Shown one piece after another: positions 47,031 through 58,845 of a stretch of DNA of 64,000 bases. The notes under the pieces are model-generated. The model searched no databases and was not told the DNA's origin. It saw only the letters and a list, made by a program, of their open reading frames with translations. The position numbers were made by a program, and so were the translations under genes. This DNA is from Vitis vinifera (taxonomy: Eukaryota > Streptophyta > Magnoliopsida > Vitales > Vitaceae). The DNA lies in contig NC_081807.1 in NCBI RefSeq assembly GCF_030704535.1, forward strand, positions 3,513,001-3,577,000, read 5' to 3'. How positions within the stretch are numbered: the stretch's first letter is position 1; every line of letters starts with the position of its first letter.

Positions 47031-48714
47031 CCAAATATTTCAAAATAAAAATTATGGTGGTTGGTGGTAGAAAGAAAGGAAAGGAGGGTTAGAGGGTAAT
47101 ATTAACATATTTATGATTTTTAGGAAGTGCATGTTTTAACAATTATTTTCTCCAAAATACATGCACTTTGAAAGTGATATAATTTGAAAGATTGATACTA
47201 TATTAAAACCATTTCAAAAGTGTAACGTTCAAAACACGACCAATGCTAAAATTAGCATAGTATTGAAGTTCGAATATTTCAATCGTGAACTTCACATTTC
47301 TTAAAGTTATTCATGAAGTATGTAGATTTATGTTGAAGATTGAATATTTCAGTGGTAAACCTTACACTTCTTGATAATATTCATGAAGTGGACAGGTTTA
47401 TGTTTTTCCTAGTGTAACTAGGGGAAAATAAAATTTTATTTTATTATTATTTTTTTAAAATGTCATTATTTTGCTTGTGTTTTTAAACAACATTTTTCCG
47501 ATATTTACTTCTACTTTTATTTCTTTTGTTTTTTAGAAGTATAAATTAAACCTCACCTTAAATATGTTCTAAAAGTATATTTAATTTATAGTAATAAAAA
47601 TAAGAATAAGAATGAGGACAAAAGGCTAATGATAATACCTTGTCGAAAGAAGGGAATTCAACGAGTAAGGTCATGTTTGTGTCTAACTAGAAAGCCAGTT
47701 CATTGTTATCATCAACATACAAAGTGTACAACTGTGCTCAATCAGGTGCAGTATATATTTCCATGATTAGACACTAGTGCTTTACTCCAATATCTACTAG
47801 CCCAGCCCAACAACCTCAATTTGAGATTGGGAAAGCCCCCCTGGTCACTGACATAATTTAGAAGTTAGAACAAAAATAACAATGATGGACAAAAGGAGTG
47901 TCATCCTATCATGCTGTAGTCTGCTGTCTGCTGATATGGATTATAGCTCCCTGGAACTTCCATCTTCCCAATTTGGTGATCATTTCCTTCATTTACCAAT
48001 TAGGAAGGTAATTAAGGCTTTCATATTATAATAATAATATCATCAATATAACAGTATATCTTTGTTTCCTAGTTATGAACCGTATGACCTCAAAAGACTA
48101 CATTTGTAAATGCTGATTTTTGGTACAAGAACAAGTGGAAGGTCGGAAAACAATCTGCATCTTCCATGCCAACAGGTAGATTTTGAATAAGCTTTGAAGT
48201 TATAGAACCACTCCCTCTTCCAAGTCTGCTCTTAGGTTTTCTACGTCATATTGGGCTGTCCATCCTCTGAACACATGGCTAAAACATCATCTTTGCATTC
48301 TCAATGAGCCAAATTCTGGAGTCATAATTAAGCTGCTCAGTAACACCTGCAAGGGGGAAATGAGCTGGTTTCAGGCAAGTCATAGAACTCATTGCGAAGA
48401 GGTGGAATTGACTTCCTCCTATATGTGAAACATTCCAACTAGATTTCAGATGGTCAAGACTTGATTGAAGATACATTTTCACAAACTATTTTGTCAAAAC
48501 TAAATAGAGATTAAATAAGTCTCTTATCATAATGTAAGGAGGTTATGAGGCTGACCTAAAAATGAGGCGATGATCGACCCTTTGAGAGAGAAGAAGCAGG
48601 GACATCAGAAGATTTTAGGCAATTTGATTGTAGCCTCTTCTCATCTGTTTCTCCATTTATTTTTTCCCTAATATATACATTCAAGCCTACATGAAAGCAA
48701 TTCAAAATCTCCCT
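47031..48714. other. intergenic, no gene recognised
   Basis: AT-rich to about 47600, then more balanced sequence. Short frames lack domains. 48000-48700 may be the degraded downstream part of the PPR remnant. Confidence 0.4.
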
Positions 48715-48918
48715 TCATGCATTATCAATCCTGGCTTTAGAAATCATATTCCAGATAGAAGTGGATGGTTTTAAACCCAACTCTATCATCTCTTTAAGTA
48801 GAACAACTGCCTCCATCCATTTCTCATCCTTGCAAAGAACTCGTATGGTTGAATTATAGCTAGCAACATTTGGGACCATCCCATTCTCACCCATTTCTGT
48901 AAGCAATCTCAGGGCTCT
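48715..48918 (-). pseudogene. 3' remnant of a pentatricopeptide repeat (PPR) gene
   Basis: Minus-strand open frame ending in a stop at 48715. It holds the end of one PPR unit (ALRLLTEMGENGMVPNVAS), one complete 35-residue unit (YNSTIRVLCKDEKWMEAVVL, LKEMIELGLKPS) and a short tail. A TAG closes the frame just upstream at about 48919-48921, and no further PPR units are found, so only the 3' end of a gene is left. PPR proteins bind organellar RNA. Its upstream neighbour is the inverted duplication arm 48930-49836, and the homology of that arm to its partner stops almost exactly where the PPR remnant begins. Confidence 0.75.
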
Positions 48919-49167
48919 CTATATGTAGCCCTATGGTAATACCAAACAATGTATGTAGCCTGAGTTCCACATTCTAATGGGGAACACAATGTAACCAAAA
49001 GCAAATTATTTAAAACACTACCTTTTTTCAATTCGAAACCATACAAATGCGGCACCAAAATATGCCATTGAAATTATCCAAATGAACATCAAATGCCCTG
49101 AAAATCCCTACATTAACTTTTGCACCAAAAGAAGCAAAGACAAGAAGATCTTGATGCAATTTCATAA

Positions 49168-49175
49168 AATCCACT
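49168..49175. repeat. 8-bp target duplication, left (AATCCACT)
   Basis: Pairs with AATCCATC at 49688-49695 (6 of 8 identical). The MITE-free partner arm has AATCGACC once at this place. Confidence 0.65.
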
Positions 49176-49687
49176 TAGGGATGGCAATGGGGTAGGTTCG
49201 GGACGGGTTGCCCCCATCCCAACCCCGTCCGGTTTATTCAAAATAATTTTCATCTCCGTCCCATTTAAAAAATTAAACAAGACGAAATGGGTATGATAAA
49301 TTCTCATTCTTGCCCCGCCCCACCCCCTTTAACTTTTTTTTCAATTTAATTTTAAAAAAAAATTGCTTTTAACATTTTTAATTACATTAAAATAAATATA
49401 TTTTATAAATAATTAAATTATTATATTTTTATAACTTATTTTATTAAAAATATTTTATTGTTATCTATATATTAAAAATAGTAAAATAAAAATTAAATTA
49501 AATTAATTTTAAAATTTAAATTAAATTAATTTTATATATAATCGGGGCGAGGCGAGATGGGGGCAATACCGCATCGGGTTTTGAAAAAAATTCCTAAACC
49601 CATCCCAAACCTGTTTATTAAAATTGAACCCTATCCCATTAGGGGCGGGGCGGGTACAAAAAGAAACCCAACCCATTGCCATCCCTA
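49176..49687. mobile_element. hAT-type MITE, 512 bp
   Basis: Perfect 16-bp terminal inverted repeats (TAGGGATGGCAATGGG at the left, its complement at the right), GC-rich subterminal repeats (GGGGCGGGGCGGG, CCCCGCCCCACCCC) and an AT-rich core. The imperfect 8-bp target duplication and the empty site in the partner arm (53999-54010) confirm insertion. No transposase. Confidence 0.88.
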
Positions 49688-49836
49688 AATCCATCCCAAC
49701 ACAAGAGTCCTAATCAATCTTGAATACCGATCCCATTGTAATTGATAAACCACATGGCCAAGTTGGAATAAAGATTGAATGTTAAATTATAAGATGAATA
49801 AGCTATAATTCTTTCATAACTATACAAATATCCAGA

Positions 49837-50889
49837 ATGTCAAATTTTTAATTAGATTAAATTAGGATATAAGAATTTTTATATCTCAAATTTAAAATTT
49901 TTTAAAGGTATAAAATAAATCTAATTAAAAATTTTGAAATGTTTTTAAAGATATAAGATAAATATATATTTTATTTTTACATATAATTTTTTAATTTTAA
50001 AAATAAAAAACAGAAAAATAGGACACTAACAATCGAGTTGCAACATTTGATCCAAGGGTTATGTAAGAAACAAGCCCACCAACAATTGAATGGTTCAAAG
50101 TTTGGGCTGGCCCACTCGCAGCCCATTAGTGTAGGCTTTAGGGTTTGGTTGCAGCCCAAGAAGCCTCAGTCCCTGTTTACAGACGAGCATTCAATCGTTT
50201 CTTCTCTACATGCTACATTTGGATCGATCTCGGTTCGAGGTACTGCTCCTCTCTATTCCCAAGTCAATAAATCGGTGTGTAGGTCAGATACAAACGACAA
50301 ACGTTTGGATACTGAGAAAATGCATCTAGGTTAGGCACGATCATTTGGATGCTGAGAAATGACTCGAAAGGAAATTTTGGACCGTCAAAACTCATTTCAC
50401 TTTTTTTTTTTTCATTATATAAAGATTATGTAATTTAAAAATGTATAAATTTTTAAATAATTTTAATTATATTTAATTTTTTTTATTTATAAGAATACTA
50501 AATTTAAGAAAATCATAATCGTTAGCATTATTTTAATTATAATGTGGCCTTTTCTATCTCATAAAACATATTCTAATACTTAAAACGACGACGTTTTTCC
50601 TCAGTAGTGAATCCTAACGATGTCGTTTCAATATCAACCCTCTTCCCCCTTCTCCAAGCAACCAAGCCCGGTCCCACACTAAAAAGCAATAATCAGGTGC
50701 TTCTTCCTCGCGAAACATCCGACCACGTGTCACTGTTCCATTCGTTAGTTTAACAAGGGATCTCTGAGTTTGACCAATTCCATCCAGAACCAATACCTAA
50801 CTGAAACGTCACCAAGTGTACCTAATTCTATCCAAATACAAAATACATTAAGAATATCAAACCGACCCAAACAGCATAAATTGAGATCC
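49837..50889. other. intergenic and promoter of the downstream small gene
   Basis: AT-rich to about 50030 and again at 50400-50530. 50560-50890 is promoter-like, with GACGACGTTTT and GATGTCGTTTC repeats and a C-rich leader. A plus-strand frame at 50038-50334 has no domain. Confidence 0.4.
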
Positions 50890-50941
50890 ACTCTGTTTGT
50901 TCTCTCAGTATCTTTTCTCGCTGTTCATTCTCTGCGATCGA
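50890..50941 (+). other. probable 5' non-coding exon of the small gene at 54915
   Basis: Pyrimidine-rich leader (TGTTCTCTCAGTATCTTTTC) followed by a strong donor ATCGAG|GTGAGTTG at 50941/50942, with no in-frame ATG. The next good acceptor before an ATG in this direction is at 54912. This is an inferred link; RNA data would be decisive. Confidence 0.5.
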
Positions 50942-51206
50942 GGTGAGTTGTAATCTCTCAATTTTTCAGTGGATTTATTCAATTATCTGTTTTTTCTTCA
51001 TGTACTTGGACATCTGTTTTCAATAGTTCTTTTTCCAGTTTTGATCTTTAATTTTATTTTTCTTTGCACATTATTTCTACGATTTTTGGTGATATGATCT
51101 CGTGCGGTCTAAATTTGCAGTCCGAGGAACAGTGATTTTGTACAAATTGATTGGCTGCTTTGGTTGTTTTGAAGATTTTGGGTTGATAAATGCGTATGGA
51201 TAATAT

Positions 51207-51214
51207 GTGTCAAC
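51207..51214. repeat. 8-bp target duplication, left (GTGTCAAC)
   Basis: Exact match to 53586-53593. Confidence 0.85.
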
Positions 51215-53585
51215 CAAATGATTGAAATATCGGTTTTTACGGATATATCGGTACTTCGATTTTACGGATATATCGGAAATATCGGAGAAATATCGGTGGA
51301 TATTTTTTCACAAATATCGATAAAGTGAAAATTATTTAAAATTAATAGAAATGCTTGAAAAAACTTTAAAAAATGATAAAATAAGTAAAAATACACATTT
51401 TAAAGTTATCTTGTAAGTGTAATTGACATATATATAATTAAGAAGATATTTTAAACAAAGATATATTGGTAGATTCGATATTTGAATTTTAAAAATAATA
51501 TATATGAATTTTGAAAGTATATAGAGTTGGAATTGAATTAAAAAATATTTGATTTTATTGAATAAAAACAATTTATACATAAATATAATACATATGATAT
51601 TACAATAGTCCTTATACTAAGGAAGAGATCGATGTGATTTCATTATATTGTTAGATGAAGATGACCTAATTTGCTGAAGATAATGTTTATTTAAAAAATT
51701 TTAAAATATTTTTATTAAAACATGTTTTATTATATTTTAAATGAAAATTAAATTAATTTATATAAATATTTTATTTAAGATTTAATTTTTAAAATTTTGT
51801 TAAAAACATATAATAACAACTTTTTTTTATTAATATTAATTTATTTAATAATCAAAATAAAATTCAATAATTTATAATTATTTATATGGGTAGAGAAAAT
51901 TGCTCTCATGATTGGTTTTTTTTTTTTTTTTACCTCTGCTAAATCTAAAAATTAAAAGGGCCACCCTCTTCTCTTCTGAAGTTGCCCTCCAGCCGAGAGA
52001 ATTCCCCTTTCCCCTTTTCTGAAGCTGCCCTCCAGCCGCTGAAGCTGCCCTCCAGCCAAGAGAGTTCCTCTTCCTAAAAAGACCTATCTTCCTCTGCCAC
52101 TCTCAATCCTCGCAGGTACTAATCTAATCACGTTGATATTATTTTTTTTGCAACCCCCGTTTGATTCCCAAGAAAATCCATCCCCCATTTGATTTCCGGG
52201 AAAATTCATTCTCGTTTGATTTCCGAGAAAATCCATTCAAAACCCCCAAAGAAAACCAAAAAAATTGCTTTTCTTTTGCTCCCTGTATTTTCTGGATCTG
52301 TTTTAAGGGTCTCTTTGTTGTTGTGCCATTGGATTTAAATTTCACGAACCCTAAATCCACGATTTTTGAGCCAGATTTTGTATCCTGTGCGCGAAAATAT
52401 CGGGAAATTTTCCGATAAATCGGTATTTCGCCGATATATCGGCGATTTTGCCGATTTTTTGTCGATTTTTCCGTCGATCATACAAGTATCTTTGAATGTT
52501 ATCTAGTTGTTTTGTGTATTTTAATTTCTAATCTTTCTACTTTTCCATTAGAACCAATATTTTAATCAAAAACTCATATTTTTGCAAGGATAATATACAA
52601 ACAAAATTACATGGAAATTGTCTATATTTAAAATAAAATATTAATTTCCATGATATTTCAATTTTTTTATTTTAAACATTGCCCTCTCTTAGAATTTATT
52701 AAAACATGTATCTTCACTTTTAAAATTAAATGTCTTATTGTGAATTGTGTGGTAAGAGAGAAACGCTAGGATTTTTTAGGATAAGGGGAGATCAAAAAGG
52801 ATATTATGGGATTTACTTCACTTCTACTCCTCTCTATGGGCCTCTTGTAGTGTTGCTTTTAGAGGAGTTCCTCTTTTGTGTTATATAACTCAACTGGCTT
52901 GTGGTTTGTGATTCAAAAGTTTGAGATAGTTGGGGGTTATCTTTGTATATAGTTTTGGATACAGTTTCATGGTAGTTGAATTTAGAATATCATGTACAAT
53001 GGTTGGGAAGCTTGTTAGCACGTTGTTTGATGATAATGTGCTTGAAATTTGAATTTGGAAGAATCAGTCATGAAGCTGGAAAAACTGTACTAGATGGTGG
53101 CAGTTAACAGACCTAGTGATGATGAAATTCTTAGTTCTTATTGGTTCTGAACTACACATTACTGGATTCCATTGACAGCTTAAATCGGGGCTAGGTGGGA
53201 TGGGAATGGCTTTTTTATAACCATGAATGTCTGGGTCAGCTTACGCGCACCTCGACTAATCCCACGAGGCCCTGAAGTTAACGACCGGGTAAACCTCCAG
53301 TGGCCCTGAGGGGACTCGAATTTCCAAAACCATGTAGTCACTTCTTTAGGATTTTCTTTTTTGTTTTATTTTTCCTTTTAAAATAAAATAAGTGGCGACT
53401 CTGACTTTTCCAAAACTAATTTTTCATTGTTAAAAAGCGAGTCTCGCCAACAAATAAGGACGCACATGAAGAATGCGAGTCCACAAATACCCATTTTTCA
53501 GTTTCCATAGTTTTTCTTTCGGCGCCGTCCGATATCCGATATTTCTTCAAAATATCAGCGACATTTTCCGATTTTTCAATCCCTG
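51215..53585. mobile_element. non-autonomous hAT-type element in the long 5' intron, 2371 bp
   Basis: Left end CAAATGATTGAAATATCGG and right end (reverse complement) CAGGGATTGAAAAATCGG are imperfect terminal inverted repeats, flanked by a perfect 8-bp duplication GTGTCAAC. Subterminal regions carry many ATATCGG/CCGATAT motifs (51224-51315, 52395-52490, 53520-53575), probable transposase binding sites. There is no transposase frame. The interior holds a gene-leader-like segment with three GCCCTCCAGCC repeats and a donor-like CGCAG|GTACT (51955-52120), an open frame (52161-52418) and a diverged LTR 3'-end-like piece (53185-53495). Confidence 0.8.
53185..53495 (+). mobile_element. LTR-like fragment nested in the hAT element
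   Basis: TAAGTGGCGACTCTGAC, AAAGCGAGTCTCGCC and the end GCGAGTCCACA resemble, in layout, the 3' end of the solo LTR. The upstream CTTACGCGCACCTCGAC block looks repeat-derived. Confidence 0.4.
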
Positions 53586-53593
53586 GTGTCAAC
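53586..53593. repeat. 8-bp target duplication, right (GTGTCAAC)
   Basis: Exact match to 51207-51214. Confidence 0.85.
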
Positions 53594-53853
53594 TATGTTC
53601 TCTTTCAGTGATGTTTTCTCTGAGACATTTCGTCGAACAATTATTAGTGATAATAGTTTTGATTCAACAATTTTTTTGAGTGTCAGTTTACGTTTTTTCT
53701 TATTTTTTATTTTTTTGAAAGATCACTTGCAGGTTGATTACTGGAGGCATTCTGTTATGTATTTGTAGGTTTTCTACTTGTGCATAATTTTTCCATTGAA
53801 TTTGTAGTTGTTGAGCTGATTTGTGAATTTTTATGGAAACAAGGCAAGAGTAT

Positions 53854-54253
53854 TTTGGATATTTGTATAGTTATGAAAGAATTATAGCTTATTCATCTTG
53901 TAATTTAACATTCAATCTTTATTCTAACTTGGCCACATGGTTTATCAAGTTGGTTTTCTTGACAATGGGATTGGTATTCAAGTAAGATTAGGACTCTTGT
54001 GTTGGGGTCGATTTTATGAAATTGCATCAAGATCTCCTTGTCTTTGCTTCTTTTGGTGCAAAAGTTAATGTAGGGATTTTCAGGGCATTTGATGTTCATT
54101 TGGATAATTTCAATGGCATATTTTAGTGTCGCATTTGTATGGTTTTGAATTGAAAAAAGGTGGTGTTTTAAATAATTTGCTTTTGGTTACATTGTGTTCC
54201 CCATTAGAAGGTGGAATTCAGGCTACATACATTGTTTGGTATTACCATAGGGA
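53854..54253 (+). repeat. inverted duplication, arm B (partner 48930-49836)
   Basis: Matches the reverse complement of arm A with the MITE absent. It lies in the long 5' intron proposed for the gene at 54915. Confidence 0.85.
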
Positions 54254-54914
54254 AGCCTTATCTGGGAAATTACAACTTATTTTCATGTATGAGGTTTTCA
54301 TAACAGTTTAACTAGATGTGGTTCTTCTCTGAAGTTGTTAAATCTGTGACAAGCAAGATGAACTGGGAATTATCCTTATTTTGTTGGTAATATTATCTGG
54401 TAGTTGTATGATCACTACATTTCAGCATAGAAGATGCCACTGAAATCCATTCTATGCTTCTGGCTTGATTACTAGGAAGAAGGCAATCCAAAGAAACATA
54501 ATCCTCTTGTTTGTTTGTGCAGTTGCTCCTGTAATAAGAAAAATGTTGTTTTTTATATGTGAAAAATTATCGGATGCATGGAATGAACATCAATTGCCAT
54601 AATCAGAATGCTGATTGATTGAGTTTATTTTGATCTTGTTGAGAATAATGTACTCTCTATTCACTAAAGAAGCCAACTTTGTTTTTCATTGGTCTTAACT
54701 TTTCCTTTTTAATGGTACCATCTTATGAATGGAATCATGGTTTGGGGCTTCAAGGACTTGCTTGGTAGAGGTTTTTATGCCCTGCTTTCTAAGTGAAATG
54801 AGTGAGGCAGTTGGTGTACTTTGATGACTCTGCCATCACTTTTAGAGGCATTAGCCTAGGTTTAAGTAAACCCATTGGTTTCTTCACATAAATTCTTCTT
54901 CTATATTATCAGGG

Positions 54915-55284
54915 ATGGAAGCTCAAAACAATCAACATGAAACACAACCGGCATCTGCTGCCAAGGCCCCAGTTGTGACTTCATGTCGAAAGAAGAAGTC
55001 AGATGACGCCACCTTTTTGCAGGATGTAAAGGATCATATTGATGAGTTCATTCATGCTTCTATGGATGAACACAAAACTTGCTTTACGAAGACTATTAAG
55101 AAGGTTTGTAGCAACTTCCTAAATCCACGCTCATACAGTCTATGCACAGAAATTAATCTTAAGCACTTCGATTTTTACTTTTTTGTTTCAGATGTTTGGA
55201 ATGTCAAAGGTGGTAGCTGAAAGGAATTCTAACTCTGAGGGAGTTGAAAGTTCTCTTCCCCTCCAGACAACAATAGCCAACTAG
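54915..55284 (+). CDS. small conserved-looking plant protein of unknown function
   Basis: Two coding exons, 54915-55103 and 55192-55284, joined by an 88-bp intron (AAG|GTTTGT ... TTTCAG|ATG). They encode 93 residues. The ATG comes 2 nt after a good acceptor (ATTATCAG), so a non-coding first exon is implied; the best candidate is 50890-50941, giving a 5' intron of nearly 4 kb. The protein has a polar N-terminus, a basic SCRKKKSDD stretch and a central amphipathic helix-like part (FLQDVKDHIDEFIHASMDEH, TCFTKTIKKMFGMSKVVAE). There is no signal peptide or membrane segment. The style resembles small plant proteins annotated as uncharacterised. I cannot name a family or function. Confidence 0.7.
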
Positions 55285-57700
55285 AGTATCTTATAGTCAT
55301 ATGCTCTTTCAGCAGCCTGATATCTGTTTCAGCTATAATGGGTTTTTTTCAGGCTAACGAATTAGGATATATGTGGTATGCATAGGTTTATGATCGTACA
55401 AATAAGAGATTGTGTTTCAAAACCAGGTTTTGAATTACAGATTTCTGTGTTGTTAGTGATACACTAGGAAATTTTGTGGTTTTGAAACTTTGTTTTGTTA
55501 CTGTAGGATTATCACATCGATCATAATCAGATACTATGTATTTGAGTAAAATTGAATGGAATTCATGGTTTGCCCCAAACTCAAACCTTCCTCCCAAGAT
55601 CATGGCTGACTCCTTTGAATGCTTGTCTCTTACTGAAAATGAAGATTACACATCTTCTCTGGAGTATCTCAAATCTCATCTACCCTTTCCTGATCTTTTT
55701 CCATTTCCAATTTGCCTTCCACCGAAAATGAACTCCTGTTCTTAGTTGTGTGGCCTTCAGCTTCAAACTTTAGATTGGGCCTGGTTAAGGTTCAAAATCT
55801 TGGTGCTTCGATCTGGCCCCGCTTTTAGCCCATGGCCTTCAGTTCATCTCTCGTCTATGATCAATACCGAAAGCCATCAAACTCCCATGAAACCTACCTT
55901 GGAATCCGAGAACACATGTATTGTTAGGAAAAAAATAAAAATTAAATCAATTTACGTCAGAGCCTGGCTACACACGTAACACACCTCTATTTAGATTAAA
56001 TGCTAAAAAAAAAATATTGTAGTAGCTTTAATAAGGTTTCCCAATTTGGAAATGGTTCAATCTACAACCCAATATATTGGTTTAAACTTTATCCCGGTTA
56101 GTCGCCGACGTGTGCATTTTGTATACCATTTGACTGGTGGTTGCAGGAACCATACCTGCCCCCATCCTTGTGAGCCATATCAAGTTCTCAACATCGCCAA
56201 ACCATCCGTCCTATTTTTCAAAATTCTCCTACTTCTCAAGTACGGTCTTTTTTTTTTTTCTCTCAACCATTTCCTTAATTGCCACGTGGACTTGTACATA
56301 ATATTATTTTTGTATATGCATAGTAAGCAAGGGATTTAGGCACACAAATATTGGATAGAAAACGATTTTTTGTTGAGAATTTATTTTGAAAGCAAAATAT
56401 TTTTTAAAACATATTTGAAGTGTTTTCAATTATTTTTTCAAAATATTTTAAATAATAATTAATAATATAAAAAATATTTTGAGATTTTTTATGTTAGATA
56501 TAAGTGTGTAGTAATTTCGGAGATGATGAATTGTAAAAATTATTTTTATATTTAAGTTTTAAATAAAATTTTATTATTAAAAATCAATGAAATCGTGATT
56601 TTCTTGAAATGCTTCGGAAAAAAAAATTTCTTTAGAGATTGGAACCTGGAGGTGGTGGGTGGGTCCATGGACTCGTTCCATGCAACCTTTGCTTCCATTA
56701 CGTACATAATCTTCTGCTACATAGTGAAAGCGACAGGTTTTCCACAATATTCTATGCATTATATGTCACATCATTTTTCCTTAAAACTAATTTTTTTAAT
56801 GTTTTTAATTCACAATGAAATTGCATTAAATGTTTATTTTTTATTAAATAAAAAACAATTAAAATATTTATTTTTTTCTATTAAATTAAAAATAATTTAT
56901 TAATATTAATCAATATAATTAAAATGAATTTATAATTAATAAGTTTAGTTTAATTATATTAATTGATATCAATAAATTTTTTTTATTCAAGTAAAAAAAA
57001 TAAACACTCACCTAATCTTTTTGTGTAGTTAAACTTAAAAAGGGTCTTATTGGTTTTTTTTGTTTTTTTTTATTTTTTATTTTAGTTTCATTATTTATGA
57101 TTTAGATTTGAGTTTGGTCCGAATTTTCTAATAAAATAAACAAAAAGAAATCTCCATGTAAGATATGATGTGTTGTTCCTACCACCACGTGGCTAAATTT
57201 CATGGCCGGATAACGTACCTAAACGTCACCCGGCCTTTTATTTACTTATTTTTGGTTTCAAAGAAAAAATTTTCCCGCTTTTTTCTCATTCATGGCATCG
57301 GTTTTTTCAGATTCCCAATTCGGTTGGATCGGATTGCAAGGTCAGATATCTCCAAACCCTAATTCTGAAACTTTGATTCTTGTCTCGATCTCGTACATGT
57401 GTTTCGATTCTGATTTTATCAATGGAATGCTCACGAAGAAGAAGAAGAAGAAGAAGACGACAACGAAGAGAAACACATAGTACATATTTTATTCATAGGA
57501 AATTCATCGAAACAACAACACTAACACAAGAAGCAGATGACATGGATGCAATACTCTCTGCTTTGATACGTTCATAGAAGAAAACTGGAATGAGAATAGC
57601 AGAAAAGTAGTAGATATATAGGTAGAACTGCTACTGCGATTCTTGATCTTAGAACGGGAATAGCACTGGATCATTCTGGTCCGCGATCTGAATTTGTTGC
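55285..57700. other. 3' region of the small gene, then intergenic
   Basis: 55285-55750 is probably 3' UTR or downstream sequence. 56340-57160 is AT-rich. At 57270-57480 there is a TTTTCCCGC element, an ATG at 57292 and a 62-codon frame, ending in a (GAA)n-type tract at 57435-57457. The frame (MASVFSDSQFGWIGLQ...) has no family I recognise and could be the first exon of a dead or unrecognised gene. Confidence 0.35.
57435..57457. repeat. (GAA)n microsatellite
   Basis: About seven GAA units. Confidence 0.85.
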
Positions 57701-58626
57701 TCAGCGGAGCTTCAGATTCATCATCCTGCATATCAAATTAATGAAAAAAAGACGAAAAAGAATTCAACGTTAGCTAGTAAGAAAGAAATCATGATATTTT
57801 GTATTAAGAAAACTGTGTACATAGAGCTTAATCAATGGTATTAAGAAAATTCCGTGATATTTTGCCGCGGGAAGGGACCAAAAGGGGAGAAAAATGGAGA
57901 GGGAGGGAGTGGGGAAGAAAGGGAGTGATGATTAGTTAAAACCATTACAGGGAAAGCCACGTGAAAAGTGCAATGCGAAATTGGGCCCATACAAAAAGGA
58001 CCAGAGATCTAGGATGATTTTGTAGATGGAGCTTTGTCGGGGATCAATGTGTTTTTGTTAATTAAGTGTTTCCTAAAAGGCTAGCTGTGGCCACCTTTAG
58101 TATGTGGCTATCAGGTGGTCTTTATAGTCTTTATAATTTATAACACCTTCTGCATATGCCCTTGTTATATATGTCTTGGTGTTAAGATTGATTGCTTGTG
58201 TTGAATGGTTATGGATTCAGGGACATAGAGAATTTGGGTTGTGTGTACACATGGTAGAGTGGAAATCTAAGACCATTATGAACACAGGGCTGTATGGCCA
58301 CTCTGTTGTGATAGCTAGGTGAAGGAATTATACTATATATTCTACCTCTTTTCCTGGTCGCTCATGTTGGACCGGCCACTAGCTCCGGTAGTCTTGTAAT
58401 TGGGGAAGGGCACTTTGTCTGAGTCGATGCTCTTGATATCCTCAACAAGGATCTCATAGTGCCTCTTCACTTCCTCCACGGTTTTCCCACCAACAGCCCT
58501 GGCAACATTGTACCAGCGGTCAGGGGTGTCCTTGTCATACACTGCAAGCGCCTCTTCAAAGGCTTTGTTTTGCTTGGCAGTCCAGGATGAGCCAGAGCTG
58601 CGGGAGGACATTGAGCTGGATGCCAT
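57701..58626 (-). CDS. RL: RADIALIS-like SANT/MYB protein (copy 2)
   Basis: Two exons on the minus strand: 58346-58626 and 57701-57725, with a 620-bp intron (AG|GTAGAA ... TATGCAG). They encode 101 residues. A Ser-rich start ([12 protein letters not shown]) leads into the single SANT domain ([51 protein letters not shown]) and the PFPNYKTTG tail. The second exon supplies only RMMNLKLR, the conserved end of the family, which is why the gene is easily missed without the intron. Intron position and phase are identical to the copy at 2759-3800. A TATA box (TATAAATAG) is at 58846-58854, about 220 bp upstream of the ATG. The function is inferred as for copy 1: a small nuclear competitor of DIVARICATA-type MYB complexes. 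Confidence 0.92.
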
Positions 58627-58845
58627 TTCTTAGGGTGGGATGGATGCAAGTTTAGGAAGTGTTGATAGGGAGGGAATACTATAGAATGGTTGTAAGGTAT
58701 GGAGTAAAGGAGGGTATCAAGTGAGGTGAAAAAGGGAGGTTGCAAGAGCTGAAATTGAGGTCAAGAATAGTGAGAATGATGAAAAGAGTCAAGAAAGAGC
58801 TCTCTAGTCAAGAGATGGTTTGTGCAAAGAGGTGGCAATGCCTGC

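Larger units (their letters stand above)
48930..49836 (-). repeat. inverted duplication, arm A (partner 53854-54253)
   Basis: The reverse complement of 48930-49175 and 49696-49836 matches 53854-54253 closely along its length (shared blocks GCATCAAGATCT, GTGTTCCCCATTAGAA, ACATTGTTTGGTATTACCAT). The arm is interrupted by the 512-bp MITE at 49176-49687. Confidence 0.85.

Noticed and set aside
57504-57731. Minus-strand 75-codon frame beginning [10 protein letters not shown]
   Set aside because: The start overlaps the true second exon of the RADIALIS-like gene in another phase; the splice-compatible reading gives the conserved RMMNLKLR end.
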